From Chitinophagales bacterium (GTDB taxonomy: Bacteria; Bacteroidota; Bacteroidia; Chitinophagales; Chitinophagaceae), in NCBI GenBank assembly GCA_020636575.1, contig JACJXP010000004.1:1-64000 (forward strand): 64,000 nucleotides of DNA, read 5' to 3'. Positions 1 through 7,844 of this stretch are shown piece after piece. The number at the start of each line of letters is the position of its first letter. Positions within the stretch are counted from its first letter, which is position 1. The notes under the pieces are model-generated. The model worked only from the letters and a program-made list of their open reading frames with translations. It ran no database searches and was not told the DNA's origin. The position numbers and the translations under genes were made by a program.

Positions 1-151
1 GCCCCACACCCCACGGATTGTTCCCTTTTGTAACGTCAGACATTGTTGCATTGAATTGTGTCAATAAGTAGGTTGATATTTTTTTCTGTGTCTGTCCGAA
101 AGAAGATGCCAAAATGAAACAGAGTAGAAATGTCGTAATTACTTTTTGCAT
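1..151 (-). CDS. N-terminal fragment of a secreted/outer-membrane protein, cut by window edge
   Basis: An ATG at 151 on the minus strand opens a frame that stays open to base 1 (50 codons). The first ~20 residues form a clear signal peptide: a short basic start (MQKV), a hydrophobic run (ITTFLLCFILASSF) and a GQTQ cleavage region. It then continues with a Thr/Gln/Asn-rich segment ending near NNPWGVG, a style common in Bacteroidota outer-membrane or exported proteins. The rest of the gene lies outside the window, so no family can be assigned. It lies 122 bp downstream of the recombinase stop on the same strand, and the interval carries a perfect 12-bp inverted repeat. Confidence 0.6.
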   Translation of the reverse strand, partial: MQKVITTFLLCFILASSFGQTQKKISTYLLTQFNATMSDVTKGNNPWGVG

Positions 152-211
152 AGAGTGATGGTTTTGTATAGCAGCCAACTTGTTTATACCTCTGTAAATT
201 TAACCCTTTTG

Positions 212-246
212 CGTTGTTATACCGCCATATTGGGGGTATAACAACG
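212..246. repeat. Perfect 12-bp inverted repeat next to recombinase gene
   Basis: The arms CGTTGTTATACC (212-223) and GGTATAACAACG (235-246) are perfectly complementary around an 11-nt loop. The repeat lies between the recombinase stop (274) and the next minus-strand gene (start 151). No T-run follows on the minus strand, so it is not a textbook terminator. It could be an operator, a recombination site for the neighbouring integrase, or a weak terminator. Confidence 0.6.
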
Positions 247-273
247 TATGCGATGCGTGGTTATTTTTTTCAA

Positions 274-1419
274 TCATAGCTTTAAATCATCAAAGGGGCT
301 TATTATTTCACTTAGTTTTTTACTACTTACATGTGTATAGATCATGGTTGTTTTAGGGCTGTTATGACCTAACAATTCCTGTATATACCTGATATCGGTA
401 CCTGATTCCAACAAATGAGTTGCATAACTATGCCGCAATGTATGTAAGGTTATTTTTTTCTTTATATCTGCTTTTGTTGCACACATTTGCAACACCTGTG
501 CTAAACTGCTGGGAGCATATTGTCTCCCAAACTGGCCTTCAAACAAAAACTCCTCAGGTTTGTACTGTTTATAATAGTCAGCTAGTAGGTTTCTGAGTTT
601 AGGGCTAAAAGTAACATAACGATCTTTTTTCCCTTTAGCCTGCTCAATCCTGATTAGTTTCCTGTTACTGTCTAAGTCCTTAACCCGTAGGTTAATGATT
701 TCACTTCTTCTTAATCCGCAGGCATAAATAAGACTTAACATTGCCTTATGTTTCAAATTGTTGGTGGCTCCAATGATATTTTGTACTTCCTCTTTGCTCA
801 GCACTTCCGGCAATCTGCTTTCCTTATGTGGCCTTTGAAGTTTTTCTAAGTTCATAGCAGTCCCCTGTAGTCGTTTGTAGAATAATTTTATGGCGCCTAC
901 CATTATCTGTTGAAAGGATACAGACATACCTTTGCCAATTATTTGGCTGTAGTTAAAGTTTTCAACATCCTCAACAGTAATGGCAGCAAACGGCTTTTTG
1001 GAATAAAAAGTAAAAAACTGGTACAGGCAATTCATATAGTTTTTGATGGTTTGTGGGCTATACCTTTTTTGCTGTAACCATCTCTGAAAATGCATCAGCG
1101 CATCCTGCGTATTTTTTTCAAGAATTACCAGGCGATTCGTGACAGATTTCTTTTGTTTTTGTTCCAGGTATTGCCTGAAACCCGAAGAGTCAACTAAGCA
1201 AATCCCCTTTGTTTTTTCCTCTAGCCATTCCACCGCCTGCATACTTGGAAAAAAATGCCACTTTTTTTTGGACTGGCTCCATCGGCATCCTGGTATTGAT
1301 TTGAGAATTGAAATCAACTCCTTGTTGTAAGGGAAATCGGCAAATAACCTTTCCTCACCATAATGTTGATCAACAGATAGCCTTATTTGAATACGCATAC
1401 TCAAATTTAACAAATGCAT
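274..1419 (-). CDS. Tyrosine recombinase / integrase
   Basis: A 381-aa site-specific tyrosine recombinase. The catalytic residues are all visible: R237 in CGLRRSE, K264/K265 in the AKGKKDR hairpin, H326-x-x-R329 in LHTLRH, H352 in LLGHN and the nucleophile Y361 in MIYTHV. A SAM-like core-binding domain covers about residues 105-185. The first ~75 residues form an extra N-terminal module with a YNKELI, IPGCRWS and KKKWHF pattern that resembles HARP-like DNA-binding segments (inference). The C-terminus (SPFDDL) recalls integron integrases, but the extra helix region of IntI between the Arg and His boxes is missing. ATG 1419 is taken; ATG 1398 is an alternative. The start is only 8 bp from the fbaB stop. 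No partner att sites or cargo genes are seen around it. Confidence 0.9.
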   Translation of the reverse strand: MHLLNLSMRIQIRLSVDQHYGEERLFADFPYNKELISILKSIPGCRWSQSKKKWHFFPSMQAVEWLEEKTKGICLVDSSGFRQYLEQKQKKSVTNRLVILEKNTQDALMHFQRWLQQKRYSPQTIKNYMNCLYQFFTFYSKKPFAAITVEDVENFNYSQIIGKGMSVSFQQIMVGAIKLFYKRLQGTAMNLEKLQRPHKESRLPEVLSKEEVQNIIGATNNLKHKAMLSLIYACGLRRSEIINLRVKDLDSNRKLIRIEQAKGKKDRYVTFSPKLRNLLADYYKQYKPEEFLFEGQFGRQYAPSSLAQVLQMCATKADIKKKITLHTLRHSYATHLLESGTDIRYIQELLGHNSPKTTMIYTHVSSKKLSEIISPFDDLKL

Positions 1420-1427
1420 TATTTGTT

Positions 1428-2504
1428 TTAGGCAACAGTGATCTTCTTATCCAAATACACATCCTGTATGGCATTCAGTATTCCAATGCCTTCTTTCATC
1501 GGCCGCTGAAAAGCTTTTCTGCCACTAATGAGTCCCATTCCGCCGGCTCTTTTATTTACCACGGCTGTGGTCACCGCTTCAGCCATATCACTGGCACCAG
1601 AAGAGGCGCCGCCGCTATTGATCAATCCCGCCCGGCCCATATAGCAATTGGCCACCTGGTAGCGGCAAAGATCTATAGGATGGTCAGTGGTCAGCTCATC
1701 ATAAATGCGTTTATCATTTTTACCATAAGGAGATTCCTTGCTGTTCAGAGCAAGGTAACCCCCATTGTTCTCCGGTAATTTCTGTTTAATGATATCGGCT
1801 TCTATAGTTACTCCCAGGTGGTTGGCCTGCCCGGTAAGATCGGCAGACACATGAAAGTCTTTTTCTTTTGTTTTAAAAGCAGGATTTCGCAGATAGCACC
1901 AAAGGATGGTTGCCATACCCAGTTCATGCGCCATTTCAAATGCTTTGGTTACTTCCTGTATCTGCCTTGTGGATTCTTCGCTGCCAAAATAAATAGTGGC
2001 GCCTACTGCAGCAGCACCCAGGTTCCAGCTGGCTTTTATGGAAGTAAACATCACCTGGTCAAATTTATTGGGGTAGGTGAGGAACTCGTTATGATTGATT
2101 TTAACAATGAATGGGATCTTATGTGCATACTTGCGGGCCATCATGCCCAGTCCGCCATAGGTAGTGGCTACGGCATTGCAACCGCCTTCCATTGCCAGTT
2201 TAATGATATTCTCCGGATCAAAATAAATAGGGTTTTTGGCAAAGGATGCCCCGGCGCTATGTTCAATTCCCTGGTCAACCGGCAGGATAGATAAATAACC
2301 GGTTCCGGCAAGACGGCCATTGTTATACATGGCCTGCAGGTTACGCATCACCTGCGGGTTACGGTCGCTAAGCCCCCATATGCGATCTATAAAATCCTTT
2401 CCGGGCAGGTGCAATTGTGATCTATCAATGGTCTTGCATTCATGGTTGAGCAGGTATTCGGCTTTATCGCCGAGCAGATCAGTAATGTTGTTCTTGGCAG
2501 GCAT
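1428..2504 (-). CDS. fbaB: Class I fructose-bisphosphate aldolase
   Basis: A 358-aa aldolase of the bacterial class I (DhnA/FbaB) type, which splits fructose-1,6-bisphosphate into DHAP and glyceraldehyde-3-phosphate by a Schiff-base lysine. Recognisable blocks are LPVDQGIEHS near residue 75, VKINHNEF near 135, GATIYFGSEES near 165 and the late phosphate-binding stretch SGRKAFQRP near 330. Family length is about 340-360 aa, so the gene is intact. It is cytoplasmic and acts in glycolysis/gluconeogenesis. It follows the class II aldolase gene on the same strand but is separated from it by a strong terminator, so the two are transcribed separately. Confidence 0.93.
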   Translation of the reverse strand: MPAKNNITDLLGDKAEYLLNHECKTIDRSQLHLPGKDFIDRIWGLSDRNPQVMRNLQAMYNNGRLAGTGYLSILPVDQGIEHSAGASFAKNPIYFDPENIIKLAMEGGCNAVATTYGGLGMMARKYAHKIPFIVKINHNEFLTYPNKFDQVMFTSIKASWNLGAAAVGATIYFGSEESTRQIQEVTKAFEMAHELGMATILWCYLRNPAFKTKEKDFHVSADLTGQANHLGVTIEADIIKQKLPENNGGYLALNSKESPYGKNDKRIYDELTTDHPIDLCRYQVANCYMGRAGLINSGGASSGASDMAEAVTTAVVNKRAGGMGLISGRKAFQRPMKEGIGILNAIQDVYLDKKITVA

Positions 2505-2524
2505 ATTTTTAAGGTTTTTGATTA

Positions 2525-2550
2525 GCTAACAGTTGTTAGCAGCAAAGGTA
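2525..2550 (-). promoter_or_regulatory. Candidate fbaB promoter -7 box and adjacent inverted repeat
   Basis: Read on the minus strand, TACCTTTG (2550-2543) matches the Bacteroidota -7 element TAnnTTTG, 39 bp before the fbaB ATG. The inverted repeat GCTAAC-agtt-GTTAGC (2525-2540) lies immediately downstream, near the expected transcription start, where an operator could sit. No good -33 TTTG is seen at the usual distance, so this is only a candidate. Confidence 0.35.
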
Positions 2551-2660
2551 GGGACTTCAGATTTTTTGCTGGTTTGAATGCAAAGAAGCTTTTTCAATTA
2601 CAAGGAGTTTGTCACGCTGAGTCCGATACAGGCTACCCTGGTTTTTTATTGACCACAAAC

Positions 2661-2691
2661 AAAAAAGGGATACAGTTGCCTGTATCCCTTT
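2661..2691 (-). terminator. Rho-independent terminator of fbaA
   Basis: A 12-bp perfect stem (2664-2675 with 2680-2691) encloses a TTGC loop. On the minus strand it is followed by six T residues. It lies 29 bp beyond the class II aldolase stop and isolates it from fbaB. Confidence 0.85.
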
Positions 2692-2719
2692 GCAGTTGGT
2701 ATTGGTAAAAGCGATCTAC

Positions 2720-3787
2720 TTAACTGTTACGGTTGATGCAGTTCAGGTCTTCAAAAGCAACTTCCAGCCTTTTGCTGAAAGATTCTTCGCCCTTGCGTAA
2801 CCATACACGGGGATCGTAATATTTTTTATTGGGTTTATCATCTCCTTCAGGATTGCCCAGTTGTGCCTGCAGGTAGCCTTCACTCTTTTTATAATTATTC
2901 AGTACACCTTCCCAGAAAGCCCATTGCAGGTCGGTATCAATATTCATTTTAATAGCGCCGTATCCAATGGCTTCCCTGATCTGGTGTTGTGGTGAGCCAC
3001 TGCCACCATGGAAAACAAAATAAACAGGCTTTGGACCTGTACCCAGTTCTTTTTCAATATATACCTGGCTGTTGTGCAATATCTCAGGACGTAGCTCCAC
3101 ATTACCCGGCTTATATACCCCATGCACATTACCAAAGGCAGCAGCCACTGTAAATAGTGAACCCACTTTGCTTAGTTCTTTATAGGCATAAGCCACATCT
3201 TCAGGCTGTGTATAGAGTTTTGAATTTTCTACTTCGCTGTTGTCCACTCCATCTTCTTCACCACCGGTAACGCCCAGTTCAATTTCGATGGCCATACCCA
3301 GCGGATGCATTCTTTTATAAAATTCAACAGAGGTCTGAATATTTTCTTCAATGGATTCTTCACTCAGGTCAAGCATGTGAGAGCTGAACAAAGGCTGACC
3401 TTTTTCTTTTTTGTATTGCTCACCGGCATCGATCAATCCGCTAATCCAGGGCAACCATTTTTTAGCAGCATGGTCAGTATGCAATACTACAGGTACGCCA
3501 TAATATTTGGCAACATTATGTATATGCAGGGCGCCGGAAACGCCACCGGAAATATTGGCCTGCAGATTATCATTTGGCATTCCCTTACCGGCAATAAACT
3601 GTGCACCGCCATTGGAGAATTGAATAATAACAGGGGAGTTTACTTTGGCAGCCGTTTCCAATGTGGCATTAATGCTGTTGGTGCCAATGGTATTAACGGC
3701 AGGCAGGGCAAACTGGTTATCTTTTGCATCCTGTAAAAGGGCAGCTAATTCTTCGCCATAAAGCACTCCGGCTTTGTACTTACTCAT
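2720..3787 (-). CDS. fbaA: Class II fructose-bisphosphate aldolase
   Basis: A 355-aa zinc-dependent aldolase of the FbaA (class IIa) type. It shows LPAVNTIGTNSINATLE near the N-terminus, the metal and catalytic stretch VVLHTDHAAKKW (His and Asp), EIELGVTGGEEDGVD near residue 170, the zinc ligand His in NVHGVYKPG and the phosphate loop FHGGSGS followed by MNIDTDLQWA. It catalyses the same reaction as the neighbouring class I enzyme by a different mechanism. Its length is normal and all key residues are present. The ATG at 3787 is the natural start. It is a single-gene unit ending in a strong terminator. Confidence 0.95.
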   Translation of the reverse strand: MSKYKAGVLYGEELAALLQDAKDNQFALPAVNTIGTNSINATLETAAKVNSPVIIQFSNGGAQFIAGKGMPNDNLQANISGGVSGALHIHNVAKYYGVPVVLHTDHAAKKWLPWISGLIDAGEQYKKEKGQPLFSSHMLDLSEESIEENIQTSVEFYKRMHPLGMAIEIELGVTGGEEDGVDNSEVENSKLYTQPEDVAYAYKELSKVGSLFTVAAAFGNVHGVYKPGNVELRPEILHNSQVYIEKELGTGPKPVYFVFHGGSGSPQHQIREAIGYGAIKMNIDTDLQWAFWEGVLNNYKKSEGYLQAQLGNPEGDDKPNKKYYDPRVWLRKGEESFSKRLEVAFEDLNCINRNS

Positions 3788-3906
3788 GAATCGTTGTTTT
3801 TAGTGATGAGTGAAATCAGTTAGCAGGCAATCAACCGTTAATGGTTGGCGAATATAGAGGAATTATTTTTTTGCTGCAACGAACAGGTGTTAGAATTCAG
3901 TTGTGT

Positions 3907-5001
3907 TTAGTCATGCTCCTTTCCGGGAGTTTTTTGCACCAGTACCAGGCTTTTACGCAGGGTTTGTTTGAGGGTTGTTTTTACAACATCGCCCATGGTG
4001 TTGCATTTGGAAAAAACTTTTGTCTGCAGGTATTCATTTAGTTCTGATTTCAACTGGCTGATCTTTTCCGGTGTGGAGATAGTATCAGTCGTCATAATGT
4101 CCAGCAGATCCTTGATGCGATAGCGGGAGGCGGTGAGCCGCAAAGCGATCAATGTCCGTTCTTCAAAACGGTATTGTTCTATTGATTCTGCATTCAGGTT
4201 GTTCAATGCTAACTGAACAAATGCAATATTCTCTTTAAAGAACTGGGGGAGGTAAAGGCTTTTTCTTCCTTCGTATGATTGCTGGTCAAAATCAATACAG
4301 CGGATGCGGTACTGGTAGCCTTCAATATCCGGAGTAATATCGATCACAAAATTGTAGCTGCGCATATCACCCAACAGCCGCACAAAACATCGTTCATTGA
4401 ATTTTACAAACTCTTTGGCCAGCCTGATGGCATTGGTTTCCGGTGCATCCAGCATTGTTTCGATAAATATATCACCGGGAATGCCGGGAATATGTTCTTC
4501 CACCAATGTATCCTTACAGGTTAAAAAAGTAATGCGGTTAGGGGAGAGGATATGTTCCAGCTCTAATCCATAAATACGGGAAGCATCTGCGATCTTGATA
4601 TAATAGTGATCGTAATTATCATTGAACTTATTAACGATGCGTATGCGGAAAGGGTTGGAGTTGCCGAATGTGCAATAGTCTATCCTTGCCACATCCAGGT
4701 GACGGGTATAGCGCAGGTCGCCTTCTGTTTTCAGGATGGCATAGGTTTTTACTAATCCTTCTCTTATAAAATTCCAGTCGTGACTGTCATAAGAAGTCTT
4801 TTCCCAGAGTGTATCCTTACCGTCCTTGTCTTTAATAGGGACTGACCATGTATAGTTCAACAGATCATGGTAAGCAATGGGGAGATTAACTTCTCTACCA
4901 TGTTTTTTCAGATACTGCCGTAGCCCTGGTGTAACCGGGTACATCGGTTTTTTCCGGGAGGGTTTAATGTGTTCGTAATTATGTGGAGCAGAGAAATTCA
5001 C
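3907..5001 (-). CDS. Conserved hypothetical protein with kinase-like motifs
   Basis: A 364-aa cytoplasmic protein of no named family that I recognise. Several blocks follow the order of a protein-kinase-like fold: a lysine in YYIKIAD (K136), a hinge-like VEEHIPGIPGD (about 168-177), a catalytic-loop-like LLGDMRSYNFVID with D212 and N217, and a DFG-like IDFDQ at 237-239. This suggests an atypical kinase or phosphotransferase (inference, no glycine loop evident). The C-terminal third is helical and charged. Its ATG overlaps the stop of the upstream BtuF-like gene by 4 bp (ATGA), indicating translational coupling and perhaps shared function. Confidence 0.6.
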   Translation of the reverse strand: MNFSAPHNYEHIKPSRKKPMYPVTPGLRQYLKKHGREVNLPIAYHDLLNYTWSVPIKDKDGKDTLWEKTSYDSHDWNFIREGLVKTYAILKTEGDLRYTRHLDVARIDYCTFGNSNPFRIRIVNKFNDNYDHYYIKIADASRIYGLELEHILSPNRITFLTCKDTLVEEHIPGIPGDIFIETMLDAPETNAIRLAKEFVKFNERCFVRLLGDMRSYNFVIDITPDIEGYQYRIRCIDFDQQSYEGRKSLYLPQFFKENIAFVQLALNNLNAESIEQYRFEERTLIALRLTASRYRIKDLLDIMTTDTISTPEKISQLKSELNEYLQTKVFSKCNTMGDVVKTTLKQTLRKSLVLVQKTPGKEHD

Positions 5002-5792
5002 AGCTTAAAGTTATTGATCTCTTTTTGTAGATGTTCAAAATATGCAGGCGCTTTTAATAAACGGCTGCCATACCAGCTAAACAGTTCACCATCCACCAGT
5101 ATGATCTTTGTATTCGGTAATTGTTTCTGTAATTCAGATGCATGTATTTCTTTAAATGGAAAAGGTTCAGATGGAAGTAGCAGAATCTCAGGATCAACAG
5201 ATTTTATTTCTTCCATACTTATTTCAGGATAACGTTGTTGATCAGCAAAGATGTTGTTGAATCCCGCTACATGAAGCATAGAGTGAATAAAAGTATCACT
5301 ACCGATGGTCATATATGGTTTTTGCCAGATTAAGTACGCAGTCCTTAGTCGATAGTCTGGAGTCGTTAGTCTCTGAAACTGATGTTTAATTTCAGCAATG
5401 ATCTTATTGGCTTTGGCTTCTTTGTTTGTCATCATGCCGATCTGTTGCATCACCTGGTAAGCACTAGCAAGGTCATTTACATCACTGGTCCATACGGGAA
5501 AATGAGTCGAGAGTTCTTCGATCTGCTCTTTTACATTTTCTTCTTTATTGGCGATAATAAGGTCTGGCTGTAGTTCTTTGATCTTTTCAACATGTAACTG
5601 TTTGGTGCCGCCTATTCTTGTTTTATTGTGAAACCATTCTTTGGGGTGTACACAGAATTTGGTGATGCCTGTTACTTCTTTGTCAAGGCCGAGGTCGGCC
5701 AATAATTCCGTCTGGGAAGGTACAAGGGAGATGATCCGCCTGGGAATAGCGGGCAAATCGATTGTTTGGCCGGTTTGGTCAGTAAATAGCAT
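4998..5792 (-). CDS. BtuF/helical-backbone metal receptor-like binding protein
   Basis: A 264-aa protein of the BtuF/FecB-like periplasmic binding family: RRIISLVPSQTELLADLGL at the N-terminus, VTGITKFCVHP, LQPDLIIANKEEN, then the C-terminal lobe with GSDTFIHSMLHVAGFNNIF and SVDPEILLLPSEP. Family members bind cobalamin or other metal chelates for ABC import. No signal peptide is visible and no ABC transporter genes are nearby, so it may act in the cytoplasm or be a diverged member. Residues about 141-152 are encoded by a heptanucleotide tandem array (5337-5371) and look like an insertion between the lobes. The gene is upstream of, and overlaps, the kinase-like gene. Confidence 0.75.
   Translation of the reverse strand: MLFTDQTGQTIDLPAIPRRIISLVPSQTELLADLGLDKEVTGITKFCVHPKEWFHNKTRIGGTKQLHVEKIKELQPDLIIANKEENVKEQIEELSTHFPVWTSDVNDLASAYQVMQQIGMMTNKEAKANKIIAEIKHQFQRLTTPDYRLRTAYLIWQKPYMTIGSDTFIHSMLHVAGFNNIFADQQRYPEISMEEIKSVDPEILLLPSEPFPFKEIHASELQKQLPNTKIILVDGELFSWYGSRLLKAPAYFEHLQKEINNFKL
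5337..5371 (-). repeat. In-frame heptanucleotide tandem repeat (GACTnnn)x5 inside btuF-like gene
   Basis: On the minus strand five consecutive 7-mers all begin with GACT: GACTAAC, GACTCCA, GACTATC, GACTAAG, GACTGCG. They encode RLTTPDYRLRTA just before the AYLIW strand. The reading frame continues normally afterwards. Confidence 0.8.
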
Positions 5793-5852
5793 GCCTTATG
5801 CTGGCAAACTTAGTCAATAAAAAAAGGGAAAATTAAAGGGAGAATCACCGCG

Positions 5853-5880
5853 CCTCCTGCTAAACAAGTTTAGCAGGAGG
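5853..5880. repeat. Perfect 13-bp palindromic stem
   Basis: CCTCCTGCTAAAC (5853-5865) and GTTTAGCAGGAGG (5868-5880) flank a two-base AA loop. It lies 60 bp upstream of the btuF-like start and 495 bp past the CBS-domain gene stop. No T-run follows on either strand, so it looks like an inserted palindrome rather than a standard terminator. Confidence 0.7.
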
Positions 5881-6375
5881 GTTCCGGATTGTTTAATCTT
5901 TTCAAGGATTTGGACACGGTGACATCAGGGTCGGTTTTTCAGGATTGGATGTCGGTTTTCACTCCCGAAATAAATCGGGTCAGGATGTTGGATTTGGATG
6001 ATTTTTCAAGGAACTGGTAACTAGTCTTTCTAGGGATCTGGATCTTGGTTTTTTGGATTCGGATTTGGTTTTCAGATACAGATATTGGATAATTGGTAGG
6101 ACAAAAATAATTGGCGATCCATTAAGATAATAGAGCAAAATAACCTTGTTTTTATACGTCGGTTTTCATCATAATAAACGTAAATCTGCCCACACTTGGA
6201 TTGCGGGATTAACAAGGAATTCAATAGTAGATCTACGAATGCAGTTCTGTGGAGGGGGTGAAAATATAATTAAATAAAGATGAAAATAACTGACTATTAG
6301 TTAATTATATAATTTATCTGAATTTTCAATCGAAAATCAAATTTGCTTAAAACCCGGATCAAAATTTATTGTTTC
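5881..6375. other. Intergenic region without genes, degenerate short repeats
   Basis: About 500 bp with no supported gene. The part 5895-6100 is full of irregular repeats of words such as GGAT, GGATTTGGAT and GGATCTGG (AATCC/GATCC on the other strand) spaced about 6-8 bp apart. This is reminiscent of a decayed tandem array. The part 6100-6340 is A+T-rich. No cobalamin riboswitch core or other known RNA was recognised upstream of the btuF-like gene. Confidence 0.4.
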
Positions 6376-7734
6376 CTAGTTCCCCAGCGCCTGGATGACG
6401 TCATATTTGGTGACAATATGATAGCTGCCGGCCTCATCTTTTGCCAGCACAGCACCGTTTTCCCGGTTGATCAGGTTGCGCAGTTTTTCAACCGGGGTGT
6501 CATAAGCTACCAATGGAAAAGCAGGTTCTATTACTTCTTCCACTTTTGCATTCTTTATTTCAGGATTGTTGAAGATCTTTTGAAAAAGTCCGCTTTCACT
6601 GATGGCCCCAACGGGTCCGCTGCCGTTCATTACAGGAATCTGTTCGATGTCATATTTCTTCATCAGCTCCACAGCGTCGGAAACTGTCTGTGTAGGCTCA
6701 AGAGTGATCAATCTTTTGGCTCCCCGGGCACTTACCACATCTTTGAATGTTTTAACATCCAGGAATCCTCTTTCTATCATCCATTGGTCGTTATATATCT
6801 TACCTACATAGCGGCTACCATGATCATGCAGGATGCAAACTACCACATCATCTTTTTTCAGCTTGCTTTTTAATTGCATCAATCCCTGCAGGCAACTACC
6901 GGCACTGTATCCGCAAAAAATGCCTTCGTCTTTGGCAAGCCTTCTTGCCATTATGGCTCCATCCTTATCTGTTACCTGCTCAAAATGATCGATCACACTC
7001 ATGTCATAGTTCTTAGGTACAAAGTCTTCGCCAAAGCCTTCACTGATATAAGGATATACTTCGGTCATATCCACTTCACCAGTACGATAATATTTGGTAA
7101 GCAATGATCCATACACATCAATGGCCCATACCTGTATATTCGGGTTCTTCTCTTTCAGATACATAGCAGTTCCGGTGATAGTGCCGCCAGTTCCGGCAGT
7201 GCAAACAAGGTGGGTTATTTTTCCATCCGTTTGTTCCCATATCTCCGGGCCGGTGGTTTCATAATGTGCCTGCCGGTTGGCGAGGTTATCATACTGGTTC
7301 ATGTGACAGGAGTTGGGGATCTCTTTAGCCAGCCTTGCTGCCACACTATAATAACTTTTAGGATCTTCAGGCGCTACGTTTGTTGGGCATACGATCACTT
7401 CGGCGCCAACAGCCTTTAGCATATCTGCTTTTTCTTTGGATTGCTTATCAGTGGTTACAAAAACACATTTATATCCCTTAACAATAGCTGCCAGTGCCAG
7501 TCCCATACCAGTATTGCCACTGGTGCCTTCAATGATCGTTCCGCCTGGTTTCAGTTTACCTTCCTGTTCTGCCACTTCAACCATTTTAAGGGCCATGCGG
7601 TCTTTAATGGAATTACCGGGGTTGAAATAATCCACTTTGGCCAACACCATGCAGGGGAAATCTTTGGTGAGTTTATTCAGTTTTATCAGAGGGGTATTAC
7701 CGATCGTTTCAAGTATGTTATTCTTGATATCCAT
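6376..7734 (-). CDS. Cystathionine beta-synthase-like PLP enzyme with CBS domain pair
   Basis: A 452-aa fold-type II PLP enzyme. The N-terminal catalytic part (about 1-320) has the PLP lysine in PGNSIKDRM (K44), the substrate loop EGTSGNTGMGLA (about 69-80) and the phosphate-binding TAGTGGTITG (about residue 180). The C-terminal part (about 335-450) is a pair of CBS domains (SDAVELMKKYDIEQIPVM; PVEKLRNLINRENGAVL), which usually bind adenosyl ligands and regulate activity. The architecture matches cystathionine beta-synthase, which makes cystathionine from serine and homocysteine. A cysteine synthase activity cannot be excluded. The start is ATG 7734, and the gene stands alone on the minus strand. 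Confidence 0.9.
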   Translation of the reverse strand: MDIKNNILETIGNTPLIKLNKLTKDFPCMVLAKVDYFNPGNSIKDRMALKMVEVAEQEGKLKPGGTIIEGTSGNTGMGLALAAIVKGYKCVFVTTDKQSKEKADMLKAVGAEVIVCPTNVAPEDPKSYYSVAARLAKEIPNSCHMNQYDNLANRQAHYETTGPEIWEQTDGKITHLVCTAGTGGTITGTAMYLKEKNPNIQVWAIDVYGSLLTKYYRTGEVDMTEVYPYISEGFGEDFVPKNYDMSVIDHFEQVTDKDGAIMARRLAKDEGIFCGYSAGSCLQGLMQLKSKLKKDDVVVCILHDHGSRYVGKIYNDQWMIERGFLDVKTFKDVVSARGAKRLITLEPTQTVSDAVELMKKYDIEQIPVMNGSGPVGAISESGLFQKIFNNPEIKNAKVEEVIEPAFPLVAYDTPVEKLRNLINRENGAVLAKDEAGSYHIVTKYDVIQALGN

Positions 7735-7751
7735 TGCAAGCTAAATTTTGG

Positions 7752-7759
7752 CAAAAGTA
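7752..7759 (-). promoter_or_regulatory. Candidate -7 box for the CBS-domain gene
   Basis: TACTTTTG on the minus strand matches TAnnTTTG 18 bp before the ATG at 7734, implying a leader of about 10 nt. No clear -33 element is seen. Confidence 0.35.
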
Positions 7760-7784
7760 CAATAATTGCAGGGGAGGGTTGAAT

Positions 7785-7820
7785 AAAAAAGCCCCTCAGG
7801 ACGTATTGTCAGAGAGGGGC
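7785..7820 (-). terminator. Terminator of the sigma/anti-sigma operon
   Basis: GCCCCTC (7791-7797) pairs with GAGGGGC (7814-7820). On the minus strand the stem is followed by TTTTTTATTC. It lies 25 bp past the anti-sigma gene stop. Confidence 0.8.
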
Positions 7821-7844
7821 GCCGGACTCAATGATATTTTATCA

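Noticed and set aside
212..246. Integron attC site next to an integrase
   Set aside because: The GTT-type box is on the left and the AAC-type box on the right, the reverse of an attC layout, and the recombinase lacks the IntI-specific insert.
1308..1778. Possible antisense gene opposite the 3' end of fbaB
   Set aside because: It runs opposite two well-supported genes, has no family-like motifs and no promoter; it is a shadow of their codon pattern.
5793..6375. Cobalamin riboswitch upstream of the btuF-like gene
   Set aside because: No B12-box core or multi-helix layout was recognised; the spacer holds only a palindrome and degenerate repeats.
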